From Siccirubricoccus deserti (GTDB taxonomy: Bacteria > Pseudomonadota > Alphaproteobacteria > Acetobacterales > Acetobacteraceae): DNA of 64,000 nt. This document shows positions 1 through 9,442 of the stretch, in pieces (position 1 is the stretch's first letter; each line of letters starts with the position of its first letter). The stretch is taken from the NCBI RefSeq assembly GCF_014283215.1, contig NZ_JACOMF010000011.1, positions 80,407 through 144,406 on the forward strand, read 5' to 3'. A program made the translations under genes and the position numbers. The notes beneath the pieces were generated by a model that searched no databases, was not told where the DNA came from, and saw only the letters and a list, made by a program, of their open reading frames with translations.

Positions 1-2225
1 GCCTCCGGCGTGACGCACCAGTAGAGCAGCGGGAAGAATGAAAGGTCATCCTGTCCCGGTGTCACCGCGGCCGGGTCGGCCAGCGCCGCGGCGGTGCGCC
101 GGTTGACGAACTCCGACAGCCCGACGAGACCCATCCTGAGGGTCTCGTCCAGCGTACCGTCGCCGGTGACGACATAAGCGAGGCGGGTTGCCAGCGCCGG
201 GTCGGTGCTTTGCGCCTGGGCCGTCTGGGCGAGGCTGGGTTGCGCTGACAGCAGCAGCGCCAGCGCGGCGAAGCCCGGCCGCAGCAGGCCGCGCAGGCGC
301 AGCCCGATCAGCAGGTCGAGCGCCAGCAGCAGCAGCGCCGCCGCCAGCAGCCAGGGCCCGAGGTCGCGCTCCGCCGGAATGCCGCCGATGCCGATGATGG
401 CCGCCCCGGCCGGCGGTGGTGGCGCGGCCTCAGGTGCGGGGACCGCGCCGCCGAGGTTCAGCGCCCGGCGATAGGCGGCGGCGGTGGCATCCTGCCCCGG
501 TGTGCCGTACCAGCCTGGCGGGTGGCGCGGGGAGGGGGCGGTGGCGTCGATCTGCGCCGCCGGGATGGCGGCGGCGGCAGGCGGCGCGGCGCCGAGCCGG
601 CCGAAGCCGTCCAGCGTTTCCAGCGGCGCCAGCGGCGCCTCGCCCTCGGCGCCCTGAATGCCGGCCGAAAGCGCCACGATCCGCCGCAGCATCTGCACGA
701 AAAGGCCGGAGAGCGGCAGGTTCGACCATTCGGCATTGGCGGTCACGTGGAAAAGCACGACCCGTCCGGCGCCGCGCGCCTCGGCGGTGACAAGCGGCGT
801 GCCATCGGCCAGCCGTGCCCAGCTCCGCTCGGTCAGCTGCGGCGAGGGCTCGGCCAGCACCTGGCGTTCCACCGTCACCTCGGCCGGGATCGGCAGCCCG
901 GCGAAGGGCGAGGTCTCGGGGAAGGGGGCGAGGCGCTGCGGCTGCTCCCAGGACAGCGCGCCGCCGAGCTGGCGTTCGGCCCGCAGCGGCACCGGCAGCA
1001 GCGGGTCGGGGTGCTCGGCCAGGCGCGGGCCGGCGAAGCGCAGCAGGGTGCCGCCCTGCTCCACCCAGCGGGTCAGCGCCTCCCGCTCCGGCCCCTCGGG
1101 CACCGGCCGGTCGGCCAGGGCCAGCACCGCGATGGGGCGGGAGAGCAGCCGGTCCAGCGGCGCCCGGCGCAACTCGGTGAAGGGCGCCAGGGCACGGTCG
1201 AGGTAGAACAGCTCGCCGATCAGCGGCGCATCGGCGCTGTCCTCGGCGCCAGGCAGCAGGCCGACCGGGCGGCGGCGGAAGCGCTCATCCAGCAGCACCA
1301 CCCCGCCGGCGCCGGTCTCGCCCTCGATCTCCAACCGCACCACCTGATTGCGCAGTTCAAGCGGCAGTTCGAGGGTGGCCTCGCCGCTGGCCGCGTCGGC
1401 CGGGATCGGCACGTCGGCGCGGGCGAGGGCGCGGCCGTCGCCGGTGCGGGCCAGCACGCCGGCCTCGGTCGCCATGCCGATCGGCACCTGCTGGACCCGG
1501 ATGCGCAGCCGGTCGGCCTCGGCCACCGGCGGCGGCAGCAGCCGGTGCGGCCGGGCCTCGGCCAGCGCCACGCTCAGCCGGCCGGCGGCGGCCAGGGCAG
1601 CGGGCAGCCGGCCGGCCTCCGGCCCATGCGCCACCCCGTCGCTGACCAGCAGCGTGGTCAGCGGGCCGGGGTTGCCGGCGTGCCAGGCGGCGAAGGCGGC
1701 CAGCGCGGCGGCGCGGTCGGGCGGCCAGGGCTTCGGCCGCAGCGCGGCGAGCCGGGCGCGGAGGTCCTCGGCCGGCATCGGACCGATCAGCCGCGGGGCG
1801 TCGCCGGTCTCAGCCGGGGCGGTCGGCAGCAGCGCGGCGCGGCGGCCCTCGCGGGCGGCGCGTTCCAAGGTGGCGCTGGCGGCGGCCATGCGGGCGGGCC
1901 AATCGGCGGCGGCGGCCCAGCCGTCATCCACCACCAGCAGCAGCGACCCCTCGCCGCCGGCGCCGCCACCCGGCCCCAGCACCGGCCGGGCCAGGCCGAG
2001 CACCACCAGCGCGGCGGCCAGTAGCCGCAGCAGCAGCAGCCACCAGGGGGTGCGGGCAGGGGTTTCCTCCCCGGTCGGTAGGTCGCGCAGCAGGCGGATG
2101 GCGGGGAAGGCGATGCGCCGCGGCGCCGGCGGGGTGACCCGCAGCAGCCACCACAGCGCCGGCAGCGCCGCCAGGGCAAGCAGCAGCCATGGCGCGGCGA
2201 AGGCGAGGGGACCCAGATTCAGCAT
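1..2225 (-). CDS. BatA-like / DUF4159 membrane protein, 3' end outside the window
   Basis: The gene starts with ATG at 2225 and reads leftwards without a stop, so at least 741 codons are present and the C-terminus is missing. The N-terminus has the BatA-type double membrane segment: a hydrophobic helix at about residues 5-25 and a second at about 60-80. A VWA-like region follows, with LLLVVDDGW where a metal-binding VWA would show DxSxS, so the metal site looks incomplete. Another membrane helix lies near residue 630. The last visible part (LAYVVTGD, FFPLLYWCV) fits the start of DUF4159. Such proteins occur beside MoxR and DUF58 genes in proteobacteria and are thought to act in envelope chaperone or complex-assembly roles; the exact substrate is unknown. 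It lies 157 bp downstream of the DUF58 gene on the same strand and is probably co-transcribed. Confidence 0.8.
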   Translation of the reverse strand, partial: MLNLGPLAFAAPWLLLALAALPALWWLLRVTPPAPRRIAFPAIRLLRDLPTGEETPARTPWWLLLLRLLAAALVVLGLARPVLGPGGGAGGEGSLLLVVDDGWAAAADWPARMAAASATLERAAREGRRAALLPTAPAETGDAPRLIGPMPAEDLRARLAALRPKPWPPDRAAALAAFAAWHAGNPGPLTTLLVSDGVAHGPEAGRLPAALAAAGRLSVALAEARPHRLLPPPVAEADRLRIRVQQVPIGMATEAGVLARTGDGRALARADVPIPADAASGEATLELPLELRNQVVRLEIEGETGAGGVVLLDERFRRRPVGLLPGAEDSADAPLIGELFYLDRALAPFTELRRAPLDRLLSRPIAVLALADRPVPEGPEREALTRWVEQGGTLLRFAGPRLAEHPDPLLPVPLRAERQLGGALSWEQPQRLAPFPETSPFAGLPIPAEVTVERQVLAEPSPQLTERSWARLADGTPLVTAEARGAGRVVLFHVTANAEWSNLPLSGLFVQMLRRIVALSAGIQGAEGEAPLAPLETLDGFGRLGAAPPAAAAIPAAQIDATAPSPRHPPGWYGTPGQDATAAAYRRALNLGGAVPAPEAAPPPPAGAAIIGIGGIPAERDLGPWLLAAALLLLALDLLIGLRLRGLLRPGFAALALLLSAQPSLAQTAQAQSTDPALATRLAYVVTGDGTLDETLRMGLVGLSEFVNRRTAAALADPAAVTPGQDDLSFFPLLYWCVTPE

Positions 2226-2382
2226 GCGTGCACCGGCCAGGTGATGGCCACCGGCCGCGATCGGCCAAAGGCGTGCCTGCGTCCTGCAACCGCCGGGCCA
2301 TCCCGCCGCAGCCCTGCGGCGTCAAGGCATTGCGGAACAGGCGGCGCGGTACACGGCATCATTTGGCCTATTGCGTGGGACA

Positions 2383-3246
2383 CTACTCTGGCGCGAGTGC
2401 CTGCCACAGCGCCAGCAGCGCCTGACCCGGCGGCTGGTCGGTGCGGTGGGTGAGGAAGCCCCAGCCGGCGGCGGCGGCGATCGCCGCGACACCGGCGCGA
2501 TGCTGCCGCAACCGCTCGGCATAAAGGTCGCGCACGCCTTCGACGCGGGGGACCAGGGCGGGTTCCTCCGCTTCCAGTCCCTCGAAGCGGACGCGGCCGA
2601 GATAGGGCAGGGATTCTTCCGCCGGATCGAGCACCTGCAGCAGATGGCCATGCACCGGCCGCCCGGCCAGGGCCGAGACAGCGCGCTGGATCTCCGGCAG
2701 GGGTTCGAGGAAATCGCCGATCAGCACGCAGCGGGCGTGGCGCGGCAGGGCAGGGTCGACGGCCGGCAGCCCGGCGGGGGCGGCATCGAAGGTGAGGGAC
2801 TGGGCCAGCGCCTCCAGCCCCGCCCGGCCGGCATGGCTGCGGCCAGGACCGCCGAGGATGCGCACCCGTTCCCCGCCGCGAAGCAGCAGGGAGGCGAGGG
2901 CGAGCAGCAGCAGTTCCGCCCGTTCCCGCTTTGGCGGCGCCCGCAGGGTGGAGCGCCATGCCATGGAAGGTGAGGCGTCGCGCCACAGCGCCACGGTTTG
3001 CGCCGCTTCCCACTCGGTCTCACGAATGAACAGCCGGTCGGATTTGGCGCTCTGCCGCCAGTCGACGCGGCTGGCCTGGTCGCCGGGCAGGAAGGGGCGG
3101 AACTGCCAGAAGGCATCGCCCTGGCCGGAGCGGCGGCGGCCGTGCACGCCCTGGAGGATGGTGCTGGCGACCCGGTCGGCGGCCACCACCAGCGGTGGCA
3201 GGGTGGCGCCGAGCACCTCGGCGCGGAGGGTAGGGCTAACCGGCAT
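2383..3246 (-). CDS. DUF58 domain-containing protein
   Basis: This protein of about 287 residues carries the DUF58 signature: an N-terminal helix, then GVHGRRRSGQGDAFWQFRPF, PGDQASRVDWRQSAKSDRLF and a VWA-like remainder (ALWRDASPSM, VLIGDFLEPL). DUF58 proteins are the usual partners of MoxR ATPases, and the gene sits directly downstream of the moxR-like gene (135-bp gap). The function is inferred to be in a MoxR-dependent assembly or maturation system. I chose the ATG at 3246 because a G-rich stretch resembling a ribosome-binding site precedes it and homologues begin close to LRAEVLGATL. An in-frame ATG at 3309 would add 21 low-complexity residues. Confidence 0.85.
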   Translation of the reverse strand: MPVSPTLRAEVLGATLPPLVVAADRVASTILQGVHGRRRSGQGDAFWQFRPFLPGDQASRVDWRQSAKSDRLFIRETEWEAAQTVALWRDASPSMAWRSTLRAPPKRERAELLLLALASLLLRGGERVRILGGPGRSHAGRAGLEALAQSLTFDAAPAGLPAVDPALPRHARCVLIGDFLEPLPEIQRAVSALAGRPVHGHLLQVLDPAEESLPYLGRVRFEGLEAEEPALVPRVEGVRDLYAERLRQHRAGVAAIAAAAGWGFLTHRTDQPPGQALLALWQALAPE

Positions 3247-3381
3247 GGTGCCGGCCCCCCGGGCGGCCTGCCCGCCTCGGACCTTCGCGCCGTTCGGCGT
3301 TGCGGTCATCGGCGGCCTGGGCGCGAGCGCGCGCCGGACTCAGATCTCCGCACCTGTCGGCGCTGCAATCATCGGGCGGTC

Positions 3382-4398
<1,017 letters not shown>

Positions 4399-4593
4399 CC
4401 CAACCACGATCCCTATATGGGGGCCAGCGCGCCGTTGGCGACGCCCCGTGGCATCTTCTGGCGGTAACCAGTGGTCAATCGGTGGCGCGGCAAGACGCAC
4501 CGCACAGGGCAGAGCGTCCCGGACCAATGGAAGGCAGCCTATGGCGATGATCGGCGCGAATACAGCGGTGAATGGGAGGAAGCCTTGCGGCAG

Positions 4594-5226
4594 ATGAATC
4601 TGCGCCGCGCCCTTTACCCCGCCAACGAGGGCGGGCCGGGGTGCGGCGACGCCGGCCGGGGCAAGGCTCCGGGGACGACCCCGCCGCCGGCCCGCCTGCC
4701 CCGCATCAAGCACGAGGTCGGCGATTTCGAGATCCGCATCGACCGCAACGGGACCTGGTACTACCGTGGCAGCCCGATCAACCGGAAGGAGCTGGTCTGC
4801 CTGTTCGCCAGCGTGCTCAAGCGTGCGGAGGACGGGACCTACTGGCTGGAAACCCCGGTGGAGCGCGGCCGGATCACGGTGGAGGACGCGCCCTTCGTCG
4901 CCGTTGAAATGTGCTGGAAGCATTGCGACTGCGGCGACGGCGTGCCGCAGCAATGCCTGACCTTTCGCACCAACCTCGACGAGATCGTGACAGCCAATGC
5001 CGACCACCCGATTCGCGTCCACCTCTGCCCGGTGACACGGGAGCCGCGGCCCTATATCCAGGTGCGCCCAGGGCTGGAGGCGAAGATCAACCGCGCGGTG
5101 TTCTACGAGCTGGTGGCCCTCGGTGAGACCGAGCAGGTGGACGGGCGCGAGATGCTGGGCGTCTGGAGCGAGGGCGTGTTCTTCCCGATCGACGAGACCG
5201 GCGCGCTGGACACGGCGGCGGAGTGA
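4594..5226 (+). CDS. DUF1285 domain-containing protein
   Basis: This protein of about 210 residues has the hallmarks of DUF1285: FEIRIDRNGTWYYRGSPINR near residue 44, LVCLFASVLKRAEDGTYWLETPVE, and a C-terminal half with NRAVFYELVALGE. Family members are small beta-rich proteins of unknown biochemical role. They are frequently encoded beside a CoA pyrophosphatase and cca in alphaproteobacteria, as here. The ATG at 4594 is chosen because GGGAGGAAG lies upstream; an in-frame ATG at 4471 would add 41 residues with no family match. It is divergent from moxR, so the 195 bp between 4399 and 4593 should hold both promoters. Confidence 0.85.
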   Translation: MNLRRALYPANEGGPGCGDAGRGKAPGTTPPPARLPRIKHEVGDFEIRIDRNGTWYYRGSPINRKELVCLFASVLKRAEDGTYWLETPVERGRITVEDAPFVAVEMCWKHCDCGDGVPQQCLTFRTNLDEIVTANADHPIRVHLCPVTREPRPYIQVRPGLEAKINRAVFYELVALGETEQVDGREMLGVWSEGVFFPIDETGALDTAAE

Positions 5227-5287
5227 TGCCGGCTGTCGCCTTTGCCGCGCTGCCCCGCTGCCAGCCGCACTACCCGTCGCTTCGGCC

Positions 5288-5878
5288 TTGACCGCCGCCG
5301 AGATCGCCGCCCGGCTCGCTGACCCGGCCGCGCTCGCCCTGGCGGCCCAGCCGCCCGAGACCGCCCAGCCGCCGGGCCGCCCGGCGGCGCGTCATGTGCT
5401 GGCGGCGGTGCTGGTGCCGATCGTGCTGCACCCGCAGCCAACCGTCCTGCTGACCCTGCGCGCCGCGAGGATGACCGCCCATGCCGGCCAGGTCAGCTTC
5501 CCCGGCGGCAAGATCGAGGCCGGGGAGACGCCGGAAGCCGCGGCGCTGCGCGAGGCGGCGGAGGAGGTCGGCCTCGACCCCCGGCTGCCCGAGCTGATCG
5601 GCCGGCTGCCGGAACAGGTGACCGGCACCGGCTTTCACATCACCCCCGTGGTCGCGCTGGTGACGCCGCCCCTCATCCTGACGCCCGACCCGGCCGAGGT
5701 GGAGGAGCCGTTCGAGCTGCCGCTGTCGATCGTGCTCGACCCCGCCGCGCCGAAGCGGCAAACCCGCGAGTTCCAGGGCGGAAGCCGCGAATTCTGGGTC
5801 TGGCCGCATGAGCGGCATTACATCTGGGGCGCCACGGCGGCGATACTGGTCAATCTGGCCAAGGTGCTACGCGGGTAG
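5288..5878 (+). CDS. NUDIX hydrolase, CoA pyrophosphatase type
   Basis: The product is predicted to cleave coenzyme A or acyl-CoA to 3',5'-ADP and (acyl-)phosphopantetheine. The CoA-specific signature TAHAGQVSFPGGKIE is directly followed by the Nudix box (GETPEAAALREAAEEVGL, with the REAAEEVG metal-binding core). The C-terminal FWVWPHERHYIWGATAAIL also fits this subfamily. No ATG fits a good N-terminus: I chose TTG at 5288 (LTAAEIAARLADP), giving 196 residues. An upstream in-frame ATG at 5123 would overlap the DUF1285 gene by about 100 bp with an arginine-rich, non-homologous leader. It lies 61 bp after the DUF1285 stop and is probably in the same operon. Confidence 0.88.
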   Translation: MTAAEIAARLADPAALALAAQPPETAQPPGRPAARHVLAAVLVPIVLHPQPTVLLTLRAARMTAHAGQVSFPGGKIEAGETPEAAALREAAEEVGLDPRLPELIGRLPEQVTGTGFHITPVVALVTPPLILTPDPAEVEEPFELPLSIVLDPAAPKRQTREFQGGSREFWVWPHERHYIWGATAAILVNLAKVLRG

Positions 5879-5883
5879 AGCGG

Positions 5884-5940
5884 TTTACGCACCCGGAAAC
5901 AGTCTGCGTAAATAACTACCCGGGCCCGGATGTTTCTGGG
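5884..5940 (+). repeat. Two interleaved inverted repeats (possible H-type pseudoknot)
   Basis: TTTACGCA (5884-5891) pairs with TGCGTAAA (5905-5912). CCCGGAAACA (5892-5901) pairs with TGTTTCTGGG (5931-5940) through ten base pairs, one of them a G-U. The arms are interleaved, so the stems either form a pseudoknot or exclude each other. The element starts six bases after the NUDIX stop codon and lies upstream of the DUF6111/cca pair. It could be a terminator or an RNA control element; this is inferred from base pairing only. Confidence 0.4.
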
Positions 5941-6033
5941 GCGTGGCCTTCAGCTTGACCGACTGCGGACAGCCTGAACGTGCTCCAGCGGCCGGGTGTG
6001 ACGAGCGGCGATTTCGCCTATGTCACCAGGGCG

Positions 6034-6279
6034 ATGCCCTATCTCATCGAAATCCTGCTGTTCCTCGCCCCATTTGCCGGCTTCGCGCTGTGGCGCCGGT
6101 GCAACCCGGGCGCCGACCCCAGCCCGCGGATGCTCTGGCTGGCGCTGGCCGGCGTCGGCTGCGGCCTGGTGGCGGCGGTGTGGTACGGATTCTCGGTCCG
6201 GACCCGGCCGCACGCCGACTACGTGCCGGCGCGGATCGGCGAGGACGGCCGGGTGATCCCCGGCCAGGCGCCGCGATGA
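6034..6279 (+). CDS. DUF6111-like small membrane protein
   Basis: This protein of about 81 residues has two hydrophobic segments: one near the start (MPYLIEILLFLAPFAGFALW) and one at about residues 35-55 (LWLALAGVGCGLVAAVWYGF). Its C-terminal tail includes HADYVPARIGEDGRVIPGQ. That tail and the placement directly before cca match small alphaproteobacterial membrane proteins of the DUF6111 type; the function is unknown. I took the ATG at 6034 rather than 5980, since hydrophobicity begins there. Its stop overlaps the cca start (ATGA), so translation of the two is probably coupled. Confidence 0.7.
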   Translation: MPYLIEILLFLAPFAGFALWRRCNPGADPSPRMLWLALAGVGCGLVAAVWYGFSVRTRPHADYVPARIGEDGRVIPGQAPR

Positions 6280-7472
6280 GCGACCCGCCGCGGCACCGCA
6301 TCGCCCCGCCCGGCTTCCTGGCGGCGCCGGCGCCCGCCGCGGTGCTGGCGGCGCTGCCCGGCGCCCGCGCGGTGGGCGGGGCGGTGCGGGATGCGCTGGC
6401 CGGCCGGGACATCCAGGATATCGACATCGCCGTGCCGCTGCCGCCCGAGGTCGCCGCCGCCCGGCTGCGCGCCGCTGGCCTCAAGGTGTTCGAAACCGGG
6501 CTGGCGCATGGCACCGTCACCGCCGTGCTCGACCGCCAGCCGGTGGAGGTGACCAGCCTGCGCCGCGACATCGCCACCGACGGCCGGCACGCCGAGGTCG
6601 CCTGGACCACCGATTGGCGGGAGGATGCGGCGCGTCGCGACTTCACCATCAACGCCATGTCGATGGCCGCCGATGGCGCTCTCTGGGATTATTTCGACGG
6701 CTGCGCCGATCTGGCCGCCGGCCGGGTGCGCTTCGTCGGCGACCCGGCGACCCGGCTGGCCGAGGATTACCTGCGGGCGCTGCGCTTCTTCCGCTTCCAC
6801 GCCCGCTACGGCCATGGCGAGCCGGACCCGGCGGCGCTGGCGGCGATCCGCGCCGCGGTGCCGGGGCTGGCGCGGCTTTCCGCCGAGCGGATCTGGATGG
6901 AGCTGAAGCGGCTGCTTGCGGCGCCCGACCCGAGCGACGCGGTGGCGCTGATGGCGGAGAGTGGGGTGCTGGGGGCGGTGCTGCCGGAGGGCGCCGACCC
7001 GGCCGCCCTGGCCCGGCTGGCCCGGCTCGGCGCCCCGGCCGACCCGCTGCTGCGCATTGCCGCCCTGGTGGCACGCGGTGCGCCGGCGCCGGCCGCCCGG
7101 CTGCGCTGGTCGGCCGAGGAAGCGGCGCGCTTCGCCCGGGCGCGCGACCAGCCGGCTCACCCCGGCACCGATGCCGCCGCGCTCCGCCGGCTGCTGGCGG
7201 AGCGTGATACCGCGGCTCTTACCGACGCCGCCTGGATCGCCGAGACCTGGGGCGAGGCGGGCGATTGGGGGGGGCTGCGCGCCCGCCTCGCCGCCACGCC
7301 GCGGCCGGTTTTCCCGCTGCAGGGCCGGGACGCGCTGGCGCTCGGCCTGGCGCCGGGTGCCGCCGTCGGGCGGCTGCTCGCGGCGGTGCGGGGGTGGTGG
7401 CTGGAGGGTGGTTGCGTGGCCGACCGCGATGCCTGCCTTGCCGAGCTTTCCCGCCGGCTGGAGAGGCGCTGA
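6276..7472 (+). CDS. cca: CCA tRNA nucleotidyltransferase
   Basis: This 398-residue class II nucleotidyltransferase is predicted to add or repair the 3'-CCA end of tRNAs. Visible motifs include GGAVRDALAGRDIQDIDIAV (residues about 34-53; GGxxRD plus the metal-binding DxD), RRDFTINAMS, the LAEDYLRALRFFRFHARY segment and AERIWMELKRLL. The C-terminal half is an alanine/arginine-rich helical tRNA-binding region. The start ATG at 6276 overlaps the stop of the preceding small membrane protein gene. The gene ends in a convergent intergenic region. Confidence 0.93.
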   Translation: MSDPPRHRIAPPGFLAAPAPAAVLAALPGARAVGGAVRDALAGRDIQDIDIAVPLPPEVAAARLRAAGLKVFETGLAHGTVTAVLDRQPVEVTSLRRDIATDGRHAEVAWTTDWREDAARRDFTINAMSMAADGALWDYFDGCADLAAGRVRFVGDPATRLAEDYLRALRFFRFHARYGHGEPDPAALAAIRAAVPGLARLSAERIWMELKRLLAAPDPSDAVALMAESGVLGAVLPEGADPAALARLARLGAPADPLLRIAALVARGAPAPAARLRWSAEEAARFARARDQPAHPGTDAAALRRLLAERDTAALTDAAWIAETWGEAGDWGGLRARLAATPRPVFPLQGRDALALGLAPGAAVGRLLAAVRGWWLEGGCVADRDACLAELSRRLERR

Positions 7473-7848
7473 CCTCGGCGCCGTGCCCGTCGTGGCGAGG
7501 GTCGGAGTACCTATCGATATTGGGCGCTTCCTGGTGACCTTCCGCGGAAGGCGTGCTGAAGCGCCGATTGGGAAGGATCATCGGCGCCTCCGCAAGACCG
7601 CGAAGCGGTTTTGCGAGGGAACGCTCAGTACCGGCAGGGCCACGGCTGAATTCGAAACCGCCACCCTGCCGGCGGCTGAAATGCTGCGAATCGAATGCGG
7701 TTGGATTCAAGATGTCCGCCGGCACCGCCTGTCGCCTCAATGCGGGCTTGCGCATGCCGACGCCCGCCAGCCTGGCTCCGGCCTGGCGCGGCTGCCGTGC
7801 CTTTGGTCACGGACCATGCAGGGGCGGCGGCGGTGCGCTGCCCTGGGC
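7473..7848. other. Convergent intergenic region rich in inverted repeats
   Basis: No convincing gene is present between the ends of cca and the methyltransferase. The stretch contains several dyads: GGCGCTTC/GAAGCGCC (7523-7530, 7558-7565) enclosing the perfect palindrome CCTTCCGCGGAAGG (7538-7551); GCGCCGAT/ATCGGCGC (7561-7568, 7580-7587); an 11-bp hairpin CGCAAGACCGC-GAA-GCGGTTTTGCG (7591-7615, one G-U pair); and CCGGCAGGG/CCCTGCCGG (7631-7639, 7664-7672). It may act as a bidirectional terminator or encode a structured RNA. No T-run follows any stem. Confidence 0.5.
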
Positions 7849-9363
7849 TCACACCAGCCCCATCGCCCGCCAGCCGGCGAGCGAGGTGTTGAGCACGTCG
7901 CGCACCAGCGTCGCCGCCTTCCCCGGCTCCAGCGGCAGCCCGCCGGCCAGCAGCGCCCGGGCGATCGCCCCAGGGTCCGGTGTCGCATCGCCGGAGTCGG
8001 CCAGCAGCATCGCCACCGCGGCCTCTCCCGCGGTCAGCGGCAGCGGCCCGCCGAGGCGCGGCACGGCGAGGCCGATGGCGAAGCCTGCCTCCTGCACCTC
8101 ACCCGCCCAGCGCTGCATCACCACCGTGTTGAACCTCCGTGCCCGGGCCAGGGCGGCGGCGCCCGCCGCCTCGCGCCAGACCGGCACCGCGGCATGGCCG
8201 CTGACCAGGAACACCGCCAACTCGCGCGGAGTGAGGCCGCAATCGCCGGCGATCGCCGCCAGCGCCTCGATCCGCCGCGGCGTCTCGGCCAGCGCCGCCA
8301 GCAGCGGGCCGGCCACTGCCTTCGGCAGGGTCGCCTTGCCGATGCCGGTGTCGATCTGCACCGCCCCGCCCGGCAGCAGCCGCTCCAGCGCGAGGCAGCA
8401 GTCGCCCAGCGCCTCCGGTGCGGCGGGGCGGCGGCCGCGGATGAAGATGTCCTCGCGCAGCGGCTGGCGGGCGCCGAACACATCCTGCGCCAGCTCCCGG
8501 TCGGTGCCGGGCGGCAGGGCGGCCAGCGCCTCGCGCTGCTGTGGGGTCAGCCAAAGCTCGGGGAACTGCCGCCACAGCTTGGCCTGGCCGACGAACTCCA
8601 GCTTCGCCCCGGCCATGGCGGCGGCGACATCGGTGGGGAAGGCAGGGCGCCAGGCGCTCGGCAGGAACTCATGCGCCAGGTAGCGGGCCCAGCCGAAGGA
8701 GGCGTTGTTGCCGCCTTCGGCGAAATCCTGCAGCACCATGCTGTTGCGGAGGGCTGGCGCGCCGGCCGCGTGCAGCGCCTGGGCCGCGGCGAAGGCCATG
8801 GCCGCGCGGGCATCGGCCGGGCCGTGCAAGGCACCGGCGAGGTTCTGGATCAGCTTGCCGAGCGCCAGGTCGCCGGACCAGCCTGGCAAGGCGTTGTAGC
8901 CGACCATGACCAGCCCGCCCGGCTTCAGCCGGCTGCGCAACACCGCGAGGATGCCCGCCCGGACCGGGTCGGAAACCCAGGTCCAGACGCCATGCAGGGT
9001 GATGACATCCGCCTCCGGCAGCAGCGCCGCCGCCGCGGCCTCGTCCATCCCGGCGAGGTCGGCCTCGATGAAGCGGGCATTGGCCAGCCTGGCCTCGGCG
9101 GCGACCTCCCGCGCCTCCGCCACATGCGCCGGGCTGTAGTCGAGGCCGATGGCCTGCCAGCCGGGGTTGGCGGCCGCCAGGGCGAGGATCGAGGCGCCGC
9201 GGCCGCAGCCGAGGTCGATCACCGTCAACGCCTCCCGGTCCGGTGCCCAATGCACTCCGGCGACGGCGCAGGCCAGCGCCAGATGGGCCGGCGACTGGCT
9301 GGTGGAGAAGTTGGGCACATAGGGGGTTTCGGCGCCGTAGCCGCCAGCCCAGCCCGGTTGCAT
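7849..9363 (-). CDS. Class I SAM-dependent methyltransferase with regulatory domain
   Basis: This 504-residue protein has an N-terminal Rossmann methyltransferase. The motif I segment VIDLGCGRGASILALAAANP is preceded by the unusual lead GGYGAETPYVPNFSTSQSP, then AIGLDYS (motif II) and FIEADL, VITLHGVWTWVSD. The middle and C-terminal part (AHEFLPSAWRPAFPTDVAAAMAGAKLEFVG and a winged-helix-like LAAIAGDCGLTPRELAVFL) matches proteins annotated as methyltransferase regulatory domain. The substrate is not known. The ATG at 9363 (MQPGWAGG) was chosen because homology begins there. It is divergent from the ABC exporter gene, with about 80 bp between them. Confidence 0.85.
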   Translation of the reverse strand: MQPGWAGGYGAETPYVPNFSTSQSPAHLALACAVAGVHWAPDREALTVIDLGCGRGASILALAAANPGWQAIGLDYSPAHVAEAREVAAEARLANARFIEADLAGMDEAAAAALLPEADVITLHGVWTWVSDPVRAGILAVLRSRLKPGGLVMVGYNALPGWSGDLALGKLIQNLAGALHGPADARAAMAFAAAQALHAAGAPALRNSMVLQDFAEGGNNASFGWARYLAHEFLPSAWRPAFPTDVAAAMAGAKLEFVGQAKLWRQFPELWLTPQQREALAALPPGTDRELAQDVFGARQPLREDIFIRGRRPAAPEALGDCCLALERLLPGGAVQIDTGIGKATLPKAVAGPLLAALAETPRRIEALAAIAGDCGLTPRELAVFLVSGHAAVPVWREAAGAAALARARRFNTVVMQRWAGEVQEAGFAIGLAVPRLGGPLPLTAGEAAVAMLLADSGDATPDPGAIARALLAGGLPLEPGKAATLVRDVLNTSLAGWRAMGLV

Positions 9364-9442
9364 CGGTCGTGGATCCTTGCGCTTGATGGATGAATCTCCA
9401 TCCGCCGGCGCAGCCCTGTCCAGCCTCCGCCGCCCCCTGTAC

